Shown piece by piece: positions 26,861 to 35,542 of a stretch of 64,000 bases of DNA. Under the pieces are notes generated by a model. The model worked only from the letters and a program-made list of their open reading frames with translations. It was not told the origin of the DNA and did no database searches. Source of the stretch: Streptomyces sp. TG1A-8 (GTDB lineage: Bacteria > Actinomycetota > Actinomycetes > Streptomycetales > Streptomycetaceae); NCBI RefSeq assembly GCF_030499535.1, contig NZ_JASTLB010000001.1:7035321-7099320 (forward strand), written 5' to 3'. The translations under genes and the position numbers were made by a program. The stretch's first letter is position 1; each line of letters starts with the position of its first letter.

Positions 26861-27648
26861 TTACTGGCGGGCTGCTGGGAGCCGGCCGTCGACGGTGATG
26901 TCGAAGGCGTTCAGCGCGGTCTTCCAGCGCATGGTCCAGCGGGCCTGGCCCTTGCCGGTGGGGTCGAGCGACATGATGGCCGTGTTAGACGCACTGTAGG
27001 GCGGCTTGCTCGGTGGGGAAGTGTCCGCGGGCCTTGACCGCCCGGCGGATCCGGGCGTTGACCGACTCGATCGCGTTCGTTCGTGCAGACGATGCGGCGG
27101 ATCTCGGTGTCGAACCGCAGGAACGGGGTGAACTCCTCCCACGCGTTCTCCCACAGTTTGACGATCGCCGGATACTTCCGGCCCCAGGCGTCGGCGAACT
27201 CGGCGAACCGCTCCAGGGCCGCTTCCTCGGCCGGCGCGGTGGAGACGGGCTTCAAAAGCTTGGCGATCTTGTCCCGGTCCCGGCGGGCGGCACAGCGGAA
27301 GGAGTTCCGCAGCAGATGCACCACACAGGTCTGCACGATCGTCTTCGGCTAGACGGTCTCCACCGCTTCGGGCCGGCCCTTGAGGCCGTCGCCGACCAGC
27401 ATCAGCACATCGGTCACGCCACGGTCCCTGATCTCGGTGAGGAGGTGCAGCCAGTGCTTGGCGCCCTCGCCGCCGTCGCCGGCCCACCACCCGAGGATCT
27501 CCCGCCGGCCCTCGGTCGTGACGGCCAGGGCCACATAGACGGGCCGGTTGGCGACCGCGCCGTCACGGATCTTGGTTCTGTCGACGATCTTGTGATCCGG
27601 ATGGTCTGCCTCATGGTGCGAGCAGGACGCGTTTGCGAAGGAGATCAA
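26861..27648 (-). pseudogene. IS256-family transposase remnant
   Basis: Pieces of a Mutator-type transposase lie in three frames: VYVALAVTTEGRREILGWW and GVTDVLMLVGDGLKGRPEAV (catalytic Asp region); CVVHLLRNSFRCAARRDRDK; and the tail AIMSLDPTGKGQARWTMRWK. The N-terminus is missing where an IS701 fragment begins on the other strand near 27650. Inactive. Confidence 0.8.
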
Positions 27649-27659
27649 GGCTGGCTCGG

Positions 27660-28114
27660 CTGAACATCGGACGCTTCAGCATCTTCAGCGACCCGACCGA
27701 GATCGCTTACTACGTGTGCCACGGCCCGGTCGGCACGCGGCTGAGGGACCTGGCCCGGGTGGCCGGGGCCCGGTGGCAGGTCGAGGAATGCTTCCAAGCC
27801 GCGAAGAACGAGTGCGGCCTGGACCACTACCAGGTCCGACGTTACGACGCCTGGCACCGGCACATCACCCTGTCCATGGCCGCACTCGCCGCACTGACCG
27901 CCCTCCGTGCCCAGGAACCGTCAAAGGGGGCAGCGATCTTGGGCAAACCCGCCTGATACCCCTGTCCCTCGCGGAGATCCGCCACCTGACCGGGCTGCTC
28001 CTACGCCCACGACACCTCACCCCGACGCACCATCTGCGCTGGTCATGGTGGAGACGGCTCAGTCAGGCTCGCACTCGCCTCAGCCACTACAATCGGCGAG
28101 GCCAAACCCCATAA
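27660..28114 (+). pseudogene. IS701-family transposase C-terminal fragment with -1 frame tail
   Basis: Carries the C-terminal third of an IS701 transposase: DPTEIAYYVCHGPVGTRL, WQVEECFQAAKNECGLDHYQ (catalytic Glu region) and HRHITLSMAALAALTA. The zero frame stops at 27956, but the basic tail (LIPLSLAEIRHL, RWSWWRRLSQARTRLSHYNR) continues in the -1 frame from the heptamer at 27923 to 28114. The same arrangement is seen in the IS701 copy at 47732-49023. The N-terminal two thirds are missing. Confidence 0.75.
27923..27929 (+). promoter_or_regulatory. Slippery heptamer A_AAG_GGG (candidate -1 frameshift site)
   Basis: In zero-frame phase the codons are TCA AAG GGG, giving X_XXY_YYZ = A_AAG_GGG. 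Slippage by -1 joins LRAQEPSK directly to GGSDLGQTRLIPL, the family tail. Confidence 0.55.
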
Positions 28115-28348
28115 CTGTGATTGCAGTACTAGAAGCCGTATCTCAACCGATCTTGGAACGTGTGGGTCGAACGGAGTTCCTGGTCGGGTGATCTTCCGGC
28201 CGTATGCGCATGAAGGCAGGGCCTCCTGGTAGCTCGGGGGTGCGATCCCATTCCGAGCGGTTCCCGGAGGCGCTGTTGTCGTTGTCGTACGCGCCCGAGC
28301 CCGTTGACTTCAACTCGTCCGCCCTGTCGTGCGATTGCCTCGCGCACG

Positions 28349-28744
28349 TGCACCCTCGGTCTGCTCCTGGTCGTCTGCGTCACCGCCGCGAACATCGGCG
28401 ACCGGGACGCCGCCACGGGCCTGCTGGACCAGCTGCGCCGCCTGCACCGCGACATCACCCTCGTCTGGGCCGACGGCGGCTACACCGGCTCCCTCGTCGA
28501 CTGGTACCGTCAAAAACTGGCGCTGACCTTGGAGATCGTCAAGCGCACCGGCGACATGACCGGGTTCGTGGTGCTGCCCAGGCGTTGGGTGGCAGAGCGC
28601 ACGTTCGCGTGGCTGATGCATTCGCGTCGTCTGGCCCGGGACTACGAGACCCTGCCCGCCGCCAGCGAGGCGATGATCCGGTGGTCGATGGTCACGCGGA
28701 TGAGCCGGCGCCTGGCACGGCCACGGGTCGCCGGCCGGCACTGA
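28349..28744 (+). pseudogene. IS5-family transposase C-terminal part
   Basis: Reads LGLLLVVCVTAANIGDRDAA, WADGGYTGSLVDWY (catalytic Asp) and RRWVAERTFAWLMHSRRL (catalytic Glu). The N-terminal half, including the first Asp, is absent: upstream sequence between 28150 and 28349 does not continue the protein. Probably an internal deletion of the element. Confidence 0.75.
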
Positions 28745-29268
28745 AGGCCCCCGACGCCTCCTGCACGAGCCACTCGCGCTCCGCCAGGCGCCGGGCCTTC
28801 GACCGCACCGCCTCGACCTTCGCCGGCGTCGCGTCAAGGCCCAGCTCCACCGCGATCTCCTTGGCTCGAAGCGGCCCGTGACCCGTGGATCGCTGCTGCT
28901 CCAGCACGCCCAGAATCCGCTGACAGTCCGGCGCCAGAACCGTCACCGGCAGCCCTTCCCGCCAGGGCGGCACCGCCGAGCCCGGCACCCGTGCGAGCGA
29001 CGGCACCGGGCTCCTCCCCCGCCTCGGCCGTGGTCACGGCGGTGGACTCGGCCGCGGAGACCGCCAGGGCCTCGAGCAGTTCCTCCCGCGCGATCACCCG
29101 CCGGTCCAGCTCGATCTCCGCGGCCTCCAGCACCTCAGCCAGCCGCGCGGCTTCCTCCCGCAAACCCTCCACCCGCACCCGGGCAGCCGCCTCCCGCTCC
29201 TCCAGCATCCCCAGCACCGACGCCACCGCGCACCCCTCGACCATGAAGCGGACACAAGACGCCGGCAT
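28692..29268 (-). pseudogene. Coiled-coil / winged-helix-like passenger gene, frameshifted
   Basis: The N-terminal part (ASVLGMLEEREAAARVRVEG, then LEAAEIELDRRVIAREELLE) is a strongly charged heptad-like helix. The C-terminal part, in another frame, has PPWREGLPVTVLAPDCQRIL and LRAKEIAVELGLDATPAKVE, which looks like a small winged helix. One frameshift near 29000 splits them. I do not know a function; similar proteins occur near IS elements in Streptomyces as far as I recall. It overlaps the transposase tail convergently. Confidence 0.5.
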
Positions 29269-29353
29269 GCCTCCCTCAACCGGAGCAAAACCATGCCTGA
29301 CCAGCAGAAATCAAGGAACCACGTTCGGTTGAGATACGGCTTCTTACAACGGT

Positions 29354-29851
29354 GTCAGCGCAGTAGAGGAAAGGATCGCGGCACTGGGCCTGAAGCTGCC
29401 CGAGGTTGTGCCGCCGCTGGCCACATACCAACCCGCCGTCCGCTCGGGTGCGTATGCCTTCACTTCCGGCCAGTTGCCCATGGTCGATGGCGTGGTGCCC
29501 GTCGCCGGCAAGGTCGGCATCGAGGTCAGTGCGGAGCAGGCCAAGGAACTCCCGGCGGTCAGCGTGCTCAACGCACTCGCCGCCGTGAAGTCTGTCGTCG
29601 GTGACCTCGACAGAATTGTGCGGGTGGTGAAGGTAGTCGGTTTCGTAGCCTCCGCGCCGGACTTCACCGGCCAGCCGGGCGTCGTCAACGGCGCGAGTGA
29701 ACTGCTCGGGAAGGTGCTGGGCGAAAGCGGCGTACACGCCCGCTCCGCGGTCGGTGTGGCCGTGCTGCCCCTCGACGCCCCGGTGGAAATCGAGGTCCAA
29801 GTCGAGGTTCGGGACCATGAGCTGTCCGACGGTTCACCCTCGCATCCCTAG
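29354..29851 (+). pseudogene. ridA: RidA-family protein gene without a proper start codon
   Basis: The reading from 29357 (SAVEERIAALGLKLPEVVPP) continues through ATYQPAVRSGAYAFTSGQLP to a C-terminal YjgF/RidA fold ending at 29851. RidA proteins deaminate reactive enamine/imine intermediates. The codon where Met is expected before SAVEER is GTC (29354), and no in-frame start exists between the IS end at 29344 and that point; the first usable start is GTG at 29408, which removes about 18 conserved residues. The gene is therefore probably silenced or truncated. The protein body itself shows no stop or frameshift. Confidence 0.7.
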
Positions 29852-29981
29852 CCGGATCGAGGCGGGGTGATCGTTCCCGTGCACAACGCAGGGACGCGCC
29901 ACCTTTGCCGAGCGTGACCATCCCCGCCGATGTGCGAATCGCCTCGGCCCATCGGCCACGTACTTCACACACCTGCGATGT

Positions 29982-31148
29982 TCACGCCTCCAGACCTCCT
30001 CGCTTGACCAGCTGGCTCGCGATGACGTTGCGCTGGATCTCGTTAGTGCCCTCTCCGACGATCATCAACGGGGCGTCACGGAAGTAGCGTTCGACGTCGA
30101 ACTCGGTGGAGTAGCCGTAACCGCCATGGATGCGGACGGCGTTGAGAGTGATCTGCATGGCCGTCTCAGAGGCGAACAGCTTCGCCATCCCCGCCTCCAT
30201 GTCTACTCGCCGCCCGGCGTCCGCCTCGCGCGCCGCGTACAGGGTCAGCTGCCGGGCAGCTGTCAGTGAAGTCGCCATGTCCGCCAGGTAGTTACCGATC
30301 GACTGGTGCTGCCAGATCGGCTTGCCGAACGACTCCCGCTCCTGGGCGTAGATCAGCGCGTCCTCCAGCGCCGCACGGCCGACCCCAAGCGCGCGGGCTG
30401 CGACCTGCAACCGCCCGGTCTCCAGGCCCTTCATCATCTGCCCGAAGCCCTTGCCCTCCACCCCGCCGAGCAGGGCGTCGGCCGGCGCCCGATAGTCCTT
30501 GAAGGACAGTTCGCAGCTCTCCACACCTTTGTAGCCGAGCTTGGGCAGGTCACGGGAGACTGTCAGCCCCGGCCCGTGCTCGACCAGGAGGATGGAGATG
30601 CCCCGGTGTGCGGGAGCGGCCTCGGGGTCCGTCTTACACAGCAGGGCGATCAGCTGCGAGCGGCGGGAGTTAGTGATCCACGTCTTGGCCCCGTTGACGA
30701 CATAACCGTCGCCGTCCCTGCGGGCGACCGTGCGCATCGCCTGCAGATCCGAGCCGCCGCCCGGCTCCGTCAGGGCCATGGTCGCCCGGATCTCGCCGGT
30801 GGCCATTCTGGGCAGGTACCGCCGCTTCTGCTCCTCGGTGCCAAAGTGGAGCAGCAGCTTGGACACGACCGTGTGGCCTCCCATCGCGCCGGCCAGGCTC
30901 ATCCACCCGCGGGCCAGCTCCTCGGTGATCAGCACATAGCAGGGGCCGGAGACAGGGGTGCCGCCATACTGCTCGGGGACGGCAAGGCCGAAGATACCGA
31001 GCTGCTTCATCTGCTCGATCAGGGCTACGGGGTAGGTGTTGGCGTGCTCCAGCTCCTGGACGACCGGTTTGACCTCCTTGTCCACGAAGTCGTGCACCGT
31101 GCGGACGATGAACCGCTCGTCCTCGGACAGGGTGTCGAGAGTGCTCAT
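29982..31148 (-). CDS. Acyl-CoA dehydrogenase
   Basis: A 388-aa FAD-dependent acyl-CoA dehydrogenase of normal length. The FAD/substrate motifs MALTEPGGGSDLQAMRT and WITNSRRS are in the middle domain, and the catalytic Glu (about 366) is in IVGEGTNEIQRN. It oxidises an acyl-CoA to the enoyl-CoA. It lies 31 bp downstream of a CoA-transferase gene, in a cluster that also has a MaoC-type hydratase and a CitE-type lyase. I recall an acyl-CoA dehydrogenase gene also accompanying the itaconate cluster of Pseudomonas aeruginosa; its exact step there is not settled as far as I know. Confidence 0.9.
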   Translation of the reverse strand: MSTLDTLSEDERFIVRTVHDFVDKEVKPVVQELEHANTYPVALIEQMKQLGIFGLAVPEQYGGTPVSGPCYVLITEELARGWMSLAGAMGGHTVVSKLLLHFGTEEQKRRYLPRMATGEIRATMALTEPGGGSDLQAMRTVARRDGDGYVVNGAKTWITNSRRSQLIALLCKTDPEAAPAHRGISILLVEHGPGLTVSRDLPKLGYKGVESCELSFKDYRAPADALLGGVEGKGFGQMMKGLETGRLQVAARALGVGRAALEDALIYAQERESFGKPIWQHQSIGNYLADMATSLTAARQLTLYAAREADAGRRVDMEAGMAKLFASETAMQITLNAVRIHGGYGYSTEFDVERYFRDAPLMIVGEGTNEIQRNVIASQLVKRGGLEA

Positions 31149-31179
31149 GATGTGTCGCTCCTGAAAGTGGGGGCCGACG

Positions 31180-32379
31180 TCAAAGGACGCGGTCGGCTCG
31201 TAGGTCCTGGATCTCGGCCGGGCCGTATCCCAGTTCGGCGAGGAGAGGCTCGGTGTGCTCGCCCGTGGCAGGCACGGCGTCCATGCGGGGTGTCACGCCT
31301 GCCAGGTCGGCCGGGGGAAGCAGGGCCGGCACCACCATTCCCCCAGGAATCGGCACGTCCCGCCAGCGGCCGCGTGCGGTGAGCACCGGGTGGGCGAGGA
31401 AGTCCTCGATGTCGTTGACTCCGGCGTTGGCGATGGCGGACTCGTCCAGCAGTCTCATCGCCTCGGCGCTGTCCGTCTCCGCGAACCGTTCGGCCACGAT
31501 CGCATTCAGTTCCTCGCGGTGGGTGACGCGTGCCGAGCCGGTGGCGAAGCGCGGGTCGTCGACCAGGCCGGGGGCGTCGAGGAAGCGCTCGCACAGCGCG
31601 GCCCACTCGCGTTCGGTCTGGACGGAAACCAGGACGTCCTTGCCGTCGGCGCAGGTGTAGGCGCCGTAGGGGGCGATGGTGGCGTGCTGGGTACCGACCC
31701 GCGGGGGCTGGGTGCCGCCGAAGCGGGTGTAGTACGCGGGCTGGCCCAACCACTCCGCCAGCGCCTCGAACAGCGACACCTCCACAGGTCGGACGGCACC
31801 CGTGGTGGCCCTGGTGAACAGAGCCGTGAGGATGCCCGAGTAGGCGTACATGCCGGCCGCGATGTCGGCGATGGAGATGCCCACCCTGGCGGGCGCCTCC
31901 GGGCTTCCAGTGAGGGTGACGAGTCCGGTCTGGCACTGCACCAGCAGGTCATACGCCTTGCGTTCGGCCCAGGGTCCGGTGGCGCCGTAGCCGGAGATCG
32001 AGCAGGGGATCAGTGACGGGAAACGCTCGCGCAACGCGTCTGCTCCCAGACCCATCCTCGCGGCCGCTCCGGGCGTCAGATTTTGCACGAACACATCGGC
32101 TCGGGCAAGGAGTTGTTCCAGGATGTTTCGTCCCCGCCCGGACTTCAGGTCGAGGGTCAGGGACTCCTTCGAGCGGTTGAGCCAGACGAAATAGCTGGAC
32201 TCACCGTGCACGCTTGTGTCGTACCGGCGGGCGAAGTCACCTCCTCCCGGGCGCTCCACCTTGATCACCCGGGCACCGAGGTCGGCGAGTTGTCGCGTGG
32301 CGAAGGGGGCCGCCACCGCCTGCTCGACACTGACGACGGTGACACCGGACAAGGGGAGGGTTTCGGGGTTCTCGGGCAT
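31180..32379 (-). CDS. Family III CoA-transferase (itaconate CoA-transferase-like)
   Basis: A 399-aa CaiB/BaiF-type CoA-transferase. N-terminal LSGVTVVSVEQAVAAPFATR and LGARVIKVERPGGGDFAR bind the CoA, and NRSKESLTLDLKSGRGR follows. At the place of the nucleophilic Asp of formyl-CoA transferase the sequence reads VEVSLFEALAEW, i.e. Glu; I am not certain of that alignment. Start ATG 32379 has GGAGG upstream. With the hydratase and lyase genes across the divergent LysR gene it fits Ict/RipA, which activates itaconate (or mesaconate/citramalate) with succinyl-CoA. Confidence 0.8.
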   Translation of the reverse strand: MPENPETLPLSGVTVVSVEQAVAAPFATRQLADLGARVIKVERPGGGDFARRYDTSVHGESSYFVWLNRSKESLTLDLKSGRGRNILEQLLARADVFVQNLTPGAAARMGLGADALRERFPSLIPCSISGYGATGPWAERKAYDLLVQCQTGLVTLTGSPEAPARVGISIADIAAGMYAYSGILTALFTRATTGAVRPVEVSLFEALAEWLGQPAYYTRFGGTQPPRVGTQHATIAPYGAYTCADGKDVLVSVQTEREWAALCERFLDAPGLVDDPRFATGSARVTHREELNAIVAERFAETDSAEAMRLLDESAIANAGVNDIEDFLAHPVLTARGRWRDVPIPGGMVVPALLPPADLAGVTPRMDAVPATGEHTEPLLAELGYGPAEIQDLRADRVL

Positions 32380-32420
32380 GCGTTGGCCTCCGGGAGTGGA
32401 CTCGAGCCGCCGAAGTACCA

Positions 32421-32436
32421 TCATGAGCACTCATGA
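32421..32436. promoter_or_regulatory. Palindrome TCATGAGCACTCATGA between CoA-transferase and lysR
   Basis: Perfect 7-bp arms with a 2-nt centre in the divergent spacer. The core AGCACTCATGA is repeated at 33548-33558 before the hydratase/lyase genes, so it is a good candidate for the LysR target. Confidence 0.6.
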
Positions 32437-32500
32437 CAATAGGAGTGAAATATCAAACCGTGATGGCATCATGCCGGGTGCGGATGGTGAGGGGAGAGCC

Positions 32501-33433
32501 GTGGACGTCAAACAGCTCAAAGCGCTCGTCACGGTCGCCGAGGTAGGAAGCGTGACCCGGGCTGCGGAGCTGCTGCACCTGGTGCAGCCGGCCGTAACCC
32601 GGCAGATCCGCACCCTGGAGCAGGAGCTCGGCGTCCCACTCTTCGAGCGGACCCGACTGGGCATGCGCCCTACTGAGGCCGGCTCGATCATGGTGGACCG
32701 GGCACGGCGGGCGCTGAACGAGCTGGAGCGGGCCCGCGTCGAGGTGCGGCCCGCACCCGACGCTGTCACGGGCATCGTCAACGCCGGCCTACTCGAGAGC
32801 ACGACCGATCTGCTGGCCGAACCACTGGTCTCCACCCTCGCCAGGGAGTACCCCGGTATCGAGCTGCGCCTGATGACGGCCTACTCGGGGCACCTCCAGC
32901 GATGGCTCGACGACGGGGACCTGGACCTGACGCTCCTGTACAACCTGGACAGCACCCCGTCGCTCAACACCCGGCCGCTGGTGCGCGAACACCTGTGGGT
33001 GGCAGCCCCGCCCTCCGCCGGCCTGAATGTCGATCATCCCGTGCCCTTTGCCGAGGTGGCCGACCATCCAATGGTCCTGCCCACCTCCGGCCATGCCCTG
33101 CGCGCACTGATCGACGCCGCTGCGGCGCGCGCGCAGGCCGACATGGACGTCGTCGTCCAGACCAACTCCATGCGGGTGCAGAAACAGCTCGTACTGGCCG
33201 AGCACGGCTGGACCGTGCTGCCCGGGGTCGGCATCGCCGAGGACGTCGCGAACGGCACGCTGAGCGCCGCGCCGCTCACCGAGCCGGCTGTGTGGCGTTC
33301 AATCGTCCTCGCGACCCCGAGGTCCGGCCGGACGCCACCCGCCGTGGAAGTCGTCGCTCGGGAACTTGTGCGACAGATCAGCGTGGCCGTGCATGAGGGC
33401 CGATGGCCGTCCGCGCAGCCCCAGGGCGAGTGA
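32501..33433 (+). CDS. LysR-family regulator (RipR-like)
   Basis: A 310-aa LysR regulator beginning at GTG 32501 with GGGGAGAG upstream. HTH: VDVKQLKALVTVAEVGSVTR and LLHLVQPAVTRQIRTLEQEL. The effector domain covers about residues 90-295. It is divergent from the CoA-transferase and acyl-CoA dehydrogenase genes and upstream of the hydratase and lyase genes, and a shared motif lies before both arms. It probably activates both arms in response to itaconate or a related C5 diacid. Confidence 0.85.
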   Translation: MDVKQLKALVTVAEVGSVTRAAELLHLVQPAVTRQIRTLEQELGVPLFERTRLGMRPTEAGSIMVDRARRALNELERARVEVRPAPDAVTGIVNAGLLESTTDLLAEPLVSTLAREYPGIELRLMTAYSGHLQRWLDDGDLDLTLLYNLDSTPSLNTRPLVREHLWVAAPPSAGLNVDHPVPFAEVADHPMVLPTSGHALRALIDAAAARAQADMDVVVQTNSMRVQKQLVLAEHGWTVLPGVGIAEDVANGTLSAAPLTEPAVWRSIVLATPRSGRTPPAVEVVARELVRQISVAVHEGRWPSAQPQGE

Positions 33434-33543
33434 CGTTGTCCAGCCCCGTGCCAGTCCCGGACCGGACAACGTCCCCCTGCTGGCCGTGCAGTCATACAGG
33501 CCGGGCATACCTGCATCATGCCTTTCTATTGTTCAGCCCCATC

Positions 33544-33560
33544 CATCAGCACTCATGATG
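33544..33560. promoter_or_regulatory. Second copy of the LysR-type motif
   Basis: CATCAGCACTCATGATG has CATCA/TGATG arms and contains AGCACTCATGA, identical to the core of the palindrome at 32421-32436. It lies about 110 bp before the hydratase start. Confidence 0.55.
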
Positions 33561-33671
33561 TGCGGCATGAACGAGACACCCGCTCCCGCGCCACCCTCCC
33601 GGGCGGCACCTGCGCCCCCCCGTACGGCCGCCGCGCGCTGGCCCTGCAGGTCACCCCGATAAGAGGAAACC

Positions 33672-34541
33672 ATGCCCCTGCCTGCGCCCCTCGCCTCCTA
33701 TGTGGAGTCCTGGCATCCCGAACCGGTGACTGACAAGGACCTCCTGCCGCCCATCCCGGCGGCGGCCCTGTCGAACCTGCTGGACCTCCCCGGCACCGCC
33801 GCCGAGTCCGGCGATCCGCTGCCCCCTCTGTGGCAGTGGCTCTACTTCCTGCAGTGGGCTCCCCAGCAGGGCCTCGGCCCCGACGGACACCTGCGCGACG
33901 CCCGCAATCTGCCGCCCATCCCGGACCGCCGGCGCATGTTCGCCGGTGGACGCTGTGAGATCACCGAGCCCCTGCGTCTCGGCGAGCCGGCCGAACGCAC
34001 CAGCAGCCTGGCCGCCGTCACCCCCAAGCACGGCCGCAGCGGCGAGCTGCTGGTCGTCACCGAGCGCCAGGAGTTCCGGCAGCACGGCCGCCTCTGCATG
34101 GTGGAGGAGCAGGACATCGTCTACCGGTCGGGCGACGGCAACGCGCCCCGGCACCCGGCCACGCTCGACTTCTCGGCTGTACCAGAGGCGGAGGGGGCGT
34201 GGCAGCTGCGGCTCCGGCCGGCCGAGACCTTGCTGTTCCGGTTCAGCGCGCTCACCGCGAACGCCCACCGCATCCACTACGACACTCCGTACGCGCGAGA
34301 TGTGGAGGGTTATCCGCGTCTCGTCGTCCACGGCCCGCTGCTGGCCCTGCTCATGCTGGAACTCGCGCGCAGAAACGCCCCGGAGCGGCAGGTACGGTCG
34401 CTTTCCTACCGGCTGCACCGGCCGGCGTTCGTCGGCGAGCACCTCCTCGCCGACGGCACACCCACCGAAGGACAGGCACGGCTGCGCGTCGCCACCTACC
34501 GCGAGGCCCGGCACGCCACCGCCGAGGTGACCTTCGCATGA
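33672..34541 (+). CDS. MaoC/HTD2-type acyl-CoA hydratase (itaconyl-/mesaconyl-CoA hydratase-like)
   Basis: A 289-aa double-hot-dog dehydratase/hydratase. The N-terminal half is the FAS1-like dehydratase domain with PLPPLWQWLYFLQWAP; the C-terminal half has the catalytic region SALTANAHRIHYDTPYAR followed by GYPRLVVHGPLLALLM. The architecture matches HTD2 and mesaconyl-C4-CoA hydratase, and the Ich/RipB enzyme of itaconate breakdown. It would hydrate itaconyl-CoA to citramalyl-CoA. Its TGA overlaps the ATG of the lyase gene, so the two steps are translationally coupled. Confidence 0.8.
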   Translation: MPLPAPLASYVESWHPEPVTDKDLLPPIPAAALSNLLDLPGTAAESGDPLPPLWQWLYFLQWAPQQGLGPDGHLRDARNLPPIPDRRRMFAGGRCEITEPLRLGEPAERTSSLAAVTPKHGRSGELLVVTERQEFRQHGRLCMVEEQDIVYRSGDGNAPRHPATLDFSAVPEAEGAWQLRLRPAETLLFRFSALTANAHRIHYDTPYARDVEGYPRLVVHGPLLALLMLELARRNAPERQVRSLSYRLHRPAFVGEHLLADGTPTEGQARLRVATYREARHATAEVTFA

Positions 34542-35368
34542 GCCAACCGGACAGCGACCGCATCACCGCCGCGCGAACCCTGCTTTTTGTTCCGGGCAAC
34601 CGGCCCGACCGCTTCGACAAGGCAGCCTCATCCGGCACCAACCTCATCATCATCGATCTGGAGGACGCCGTCGCCCCGGACGACAAGGACAGTGCCCGCG
34701 ACAACGCGAGCGCCTGGCCGGCCGTTGGCACCACAGCCGTCGTACGCATCAATCCGCCCGGCACCCCCTGGTTCGAGGCGGACTTGGCACAAGCGGCCGC
34801 CCGCGGCTGCCCTGTCATGGTGCCCAAGGCCGAGGACCCGTACGTCCTGGCAGAGATCGCCGACCGTGCGGCCGGACGCTGTCCGCTGATCCCGCTGGTC
34901 GAGACGGCTCTCGGCATCGAGCGGGCCCATGAGGTGTGCTCCGTCCCCGGAGTCGTGCGCGTCGCCTTCGGCAACATCGATCTGGCCGCTCAGCTGGGCG
35001 TGGCACCAGACGACCATGTCGCCCTCACCCATGCCCGTTCCCGACTGGTGCTCGCCTCCGCGGCGGCCGGCCTCCACCCGCCCGTCGACGGTGTCACCAC
35101 CGCCGTACGAGATGCCGGTGCGCTCGATGCCGACATCGCGCACGCCCGGCGCCTGGGCTTCACCGGCAAGCTGTGCGTCCACCCTGCTCAGGTGCGGCCC
35201 ATCGCCGACGGGTTCGCTCCCACCGCCGACGAACTGCGCTGGGCACGCAGTGTCCTGGGCGTCGGCGATTCGGTCACCGTGGTCGACGGACAGATGGTCG
35301 ACCGGCCGGTACTAGAACGGGCAAGGGGCGTCCTGGCCCGGGCAGAAGAAGCGCACACCGCACCTTGA
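34538..35368 (+). CDS. CitE-type lyase (citramalyl-CoA lyase-like)
   Basis: A 276-aa HpcH/HpaI/CitE-family TIM-barrel lyase. Key blocks: TLLFVPGNRPDRFDKA, LIIIDLEDAV (Mg-binding acids), VVRINP, MVPKAED, PLVETALGIERA and VAFGNIDLA. It cleaves a CoA-ester such as (S)-citramalyl-CoA into pyruvate and acetyl-CoA (Ccl/RipC role). The start ATG overlaps the hydratase stop by 4 nt. Other substrates such as malyl-CoA or hydroxymethylglutaryl-CoA are possible from the family alone; the context favours citramalyl-CoA. Confidence 0.8.
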   Translation: MSQPDSDRITAARTLLFVPGNRPDRFDKAASSGTNLIIIDLEDAVAPDDKDSARDNASAWPAVGTTAVVRINPPGTPWFEADLAQAAARGCPVMVPKAEDPYVLAEIADRAAGRCPLIPLVETALGIERAHEVCSVPGVVRVAFGNIDLAAQLGVAPDDHVALTHARSRLVLASAAAGLHPPVDGVTTAVRDAGALDADIAHARRLGFTGKLCVHPAQVRPIADGFAPTADELRWARSVLGVGDSVTVVDGQMVDRPVLERARGVLARAEEAHTAP

Positions 35369-35542
35369 CACCGACCCCGGCGGACCCGGATCCGCCGGGC
35401 ACGTGCGGTGTGATGCGAGGACCGGGGGCAGGTGGTGACTGAGGGAGTCCCGGAGCCGACCGGATGACGCTCGAGCCTGGCCGTGCTGGAACGTTCATGG
35501 GCAGTCGAGCAGAAGGCCGCGACGGTGATGGGTCCGGCTTGG

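Larger units (their letters stand above)
28131..29344 (+). mobile_element. IS element (about 1.2 kb) with perfect 18-19-bp ends and two convergent gene remnants
   Basis: GAAGCCGTATCTCAACCG (28132-28149) and its exact complement (29326-29343) bound the element; one further A/T pair at 28131 and 29344 also matches. Neighbouring trinucleotides are CTA and TTA, close to a TNA target. Inside are an IS5-type transposase C-terminus (plus strand) and a coiled-coil protein gene (minus strand), both broken. Confidence 0.7.
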
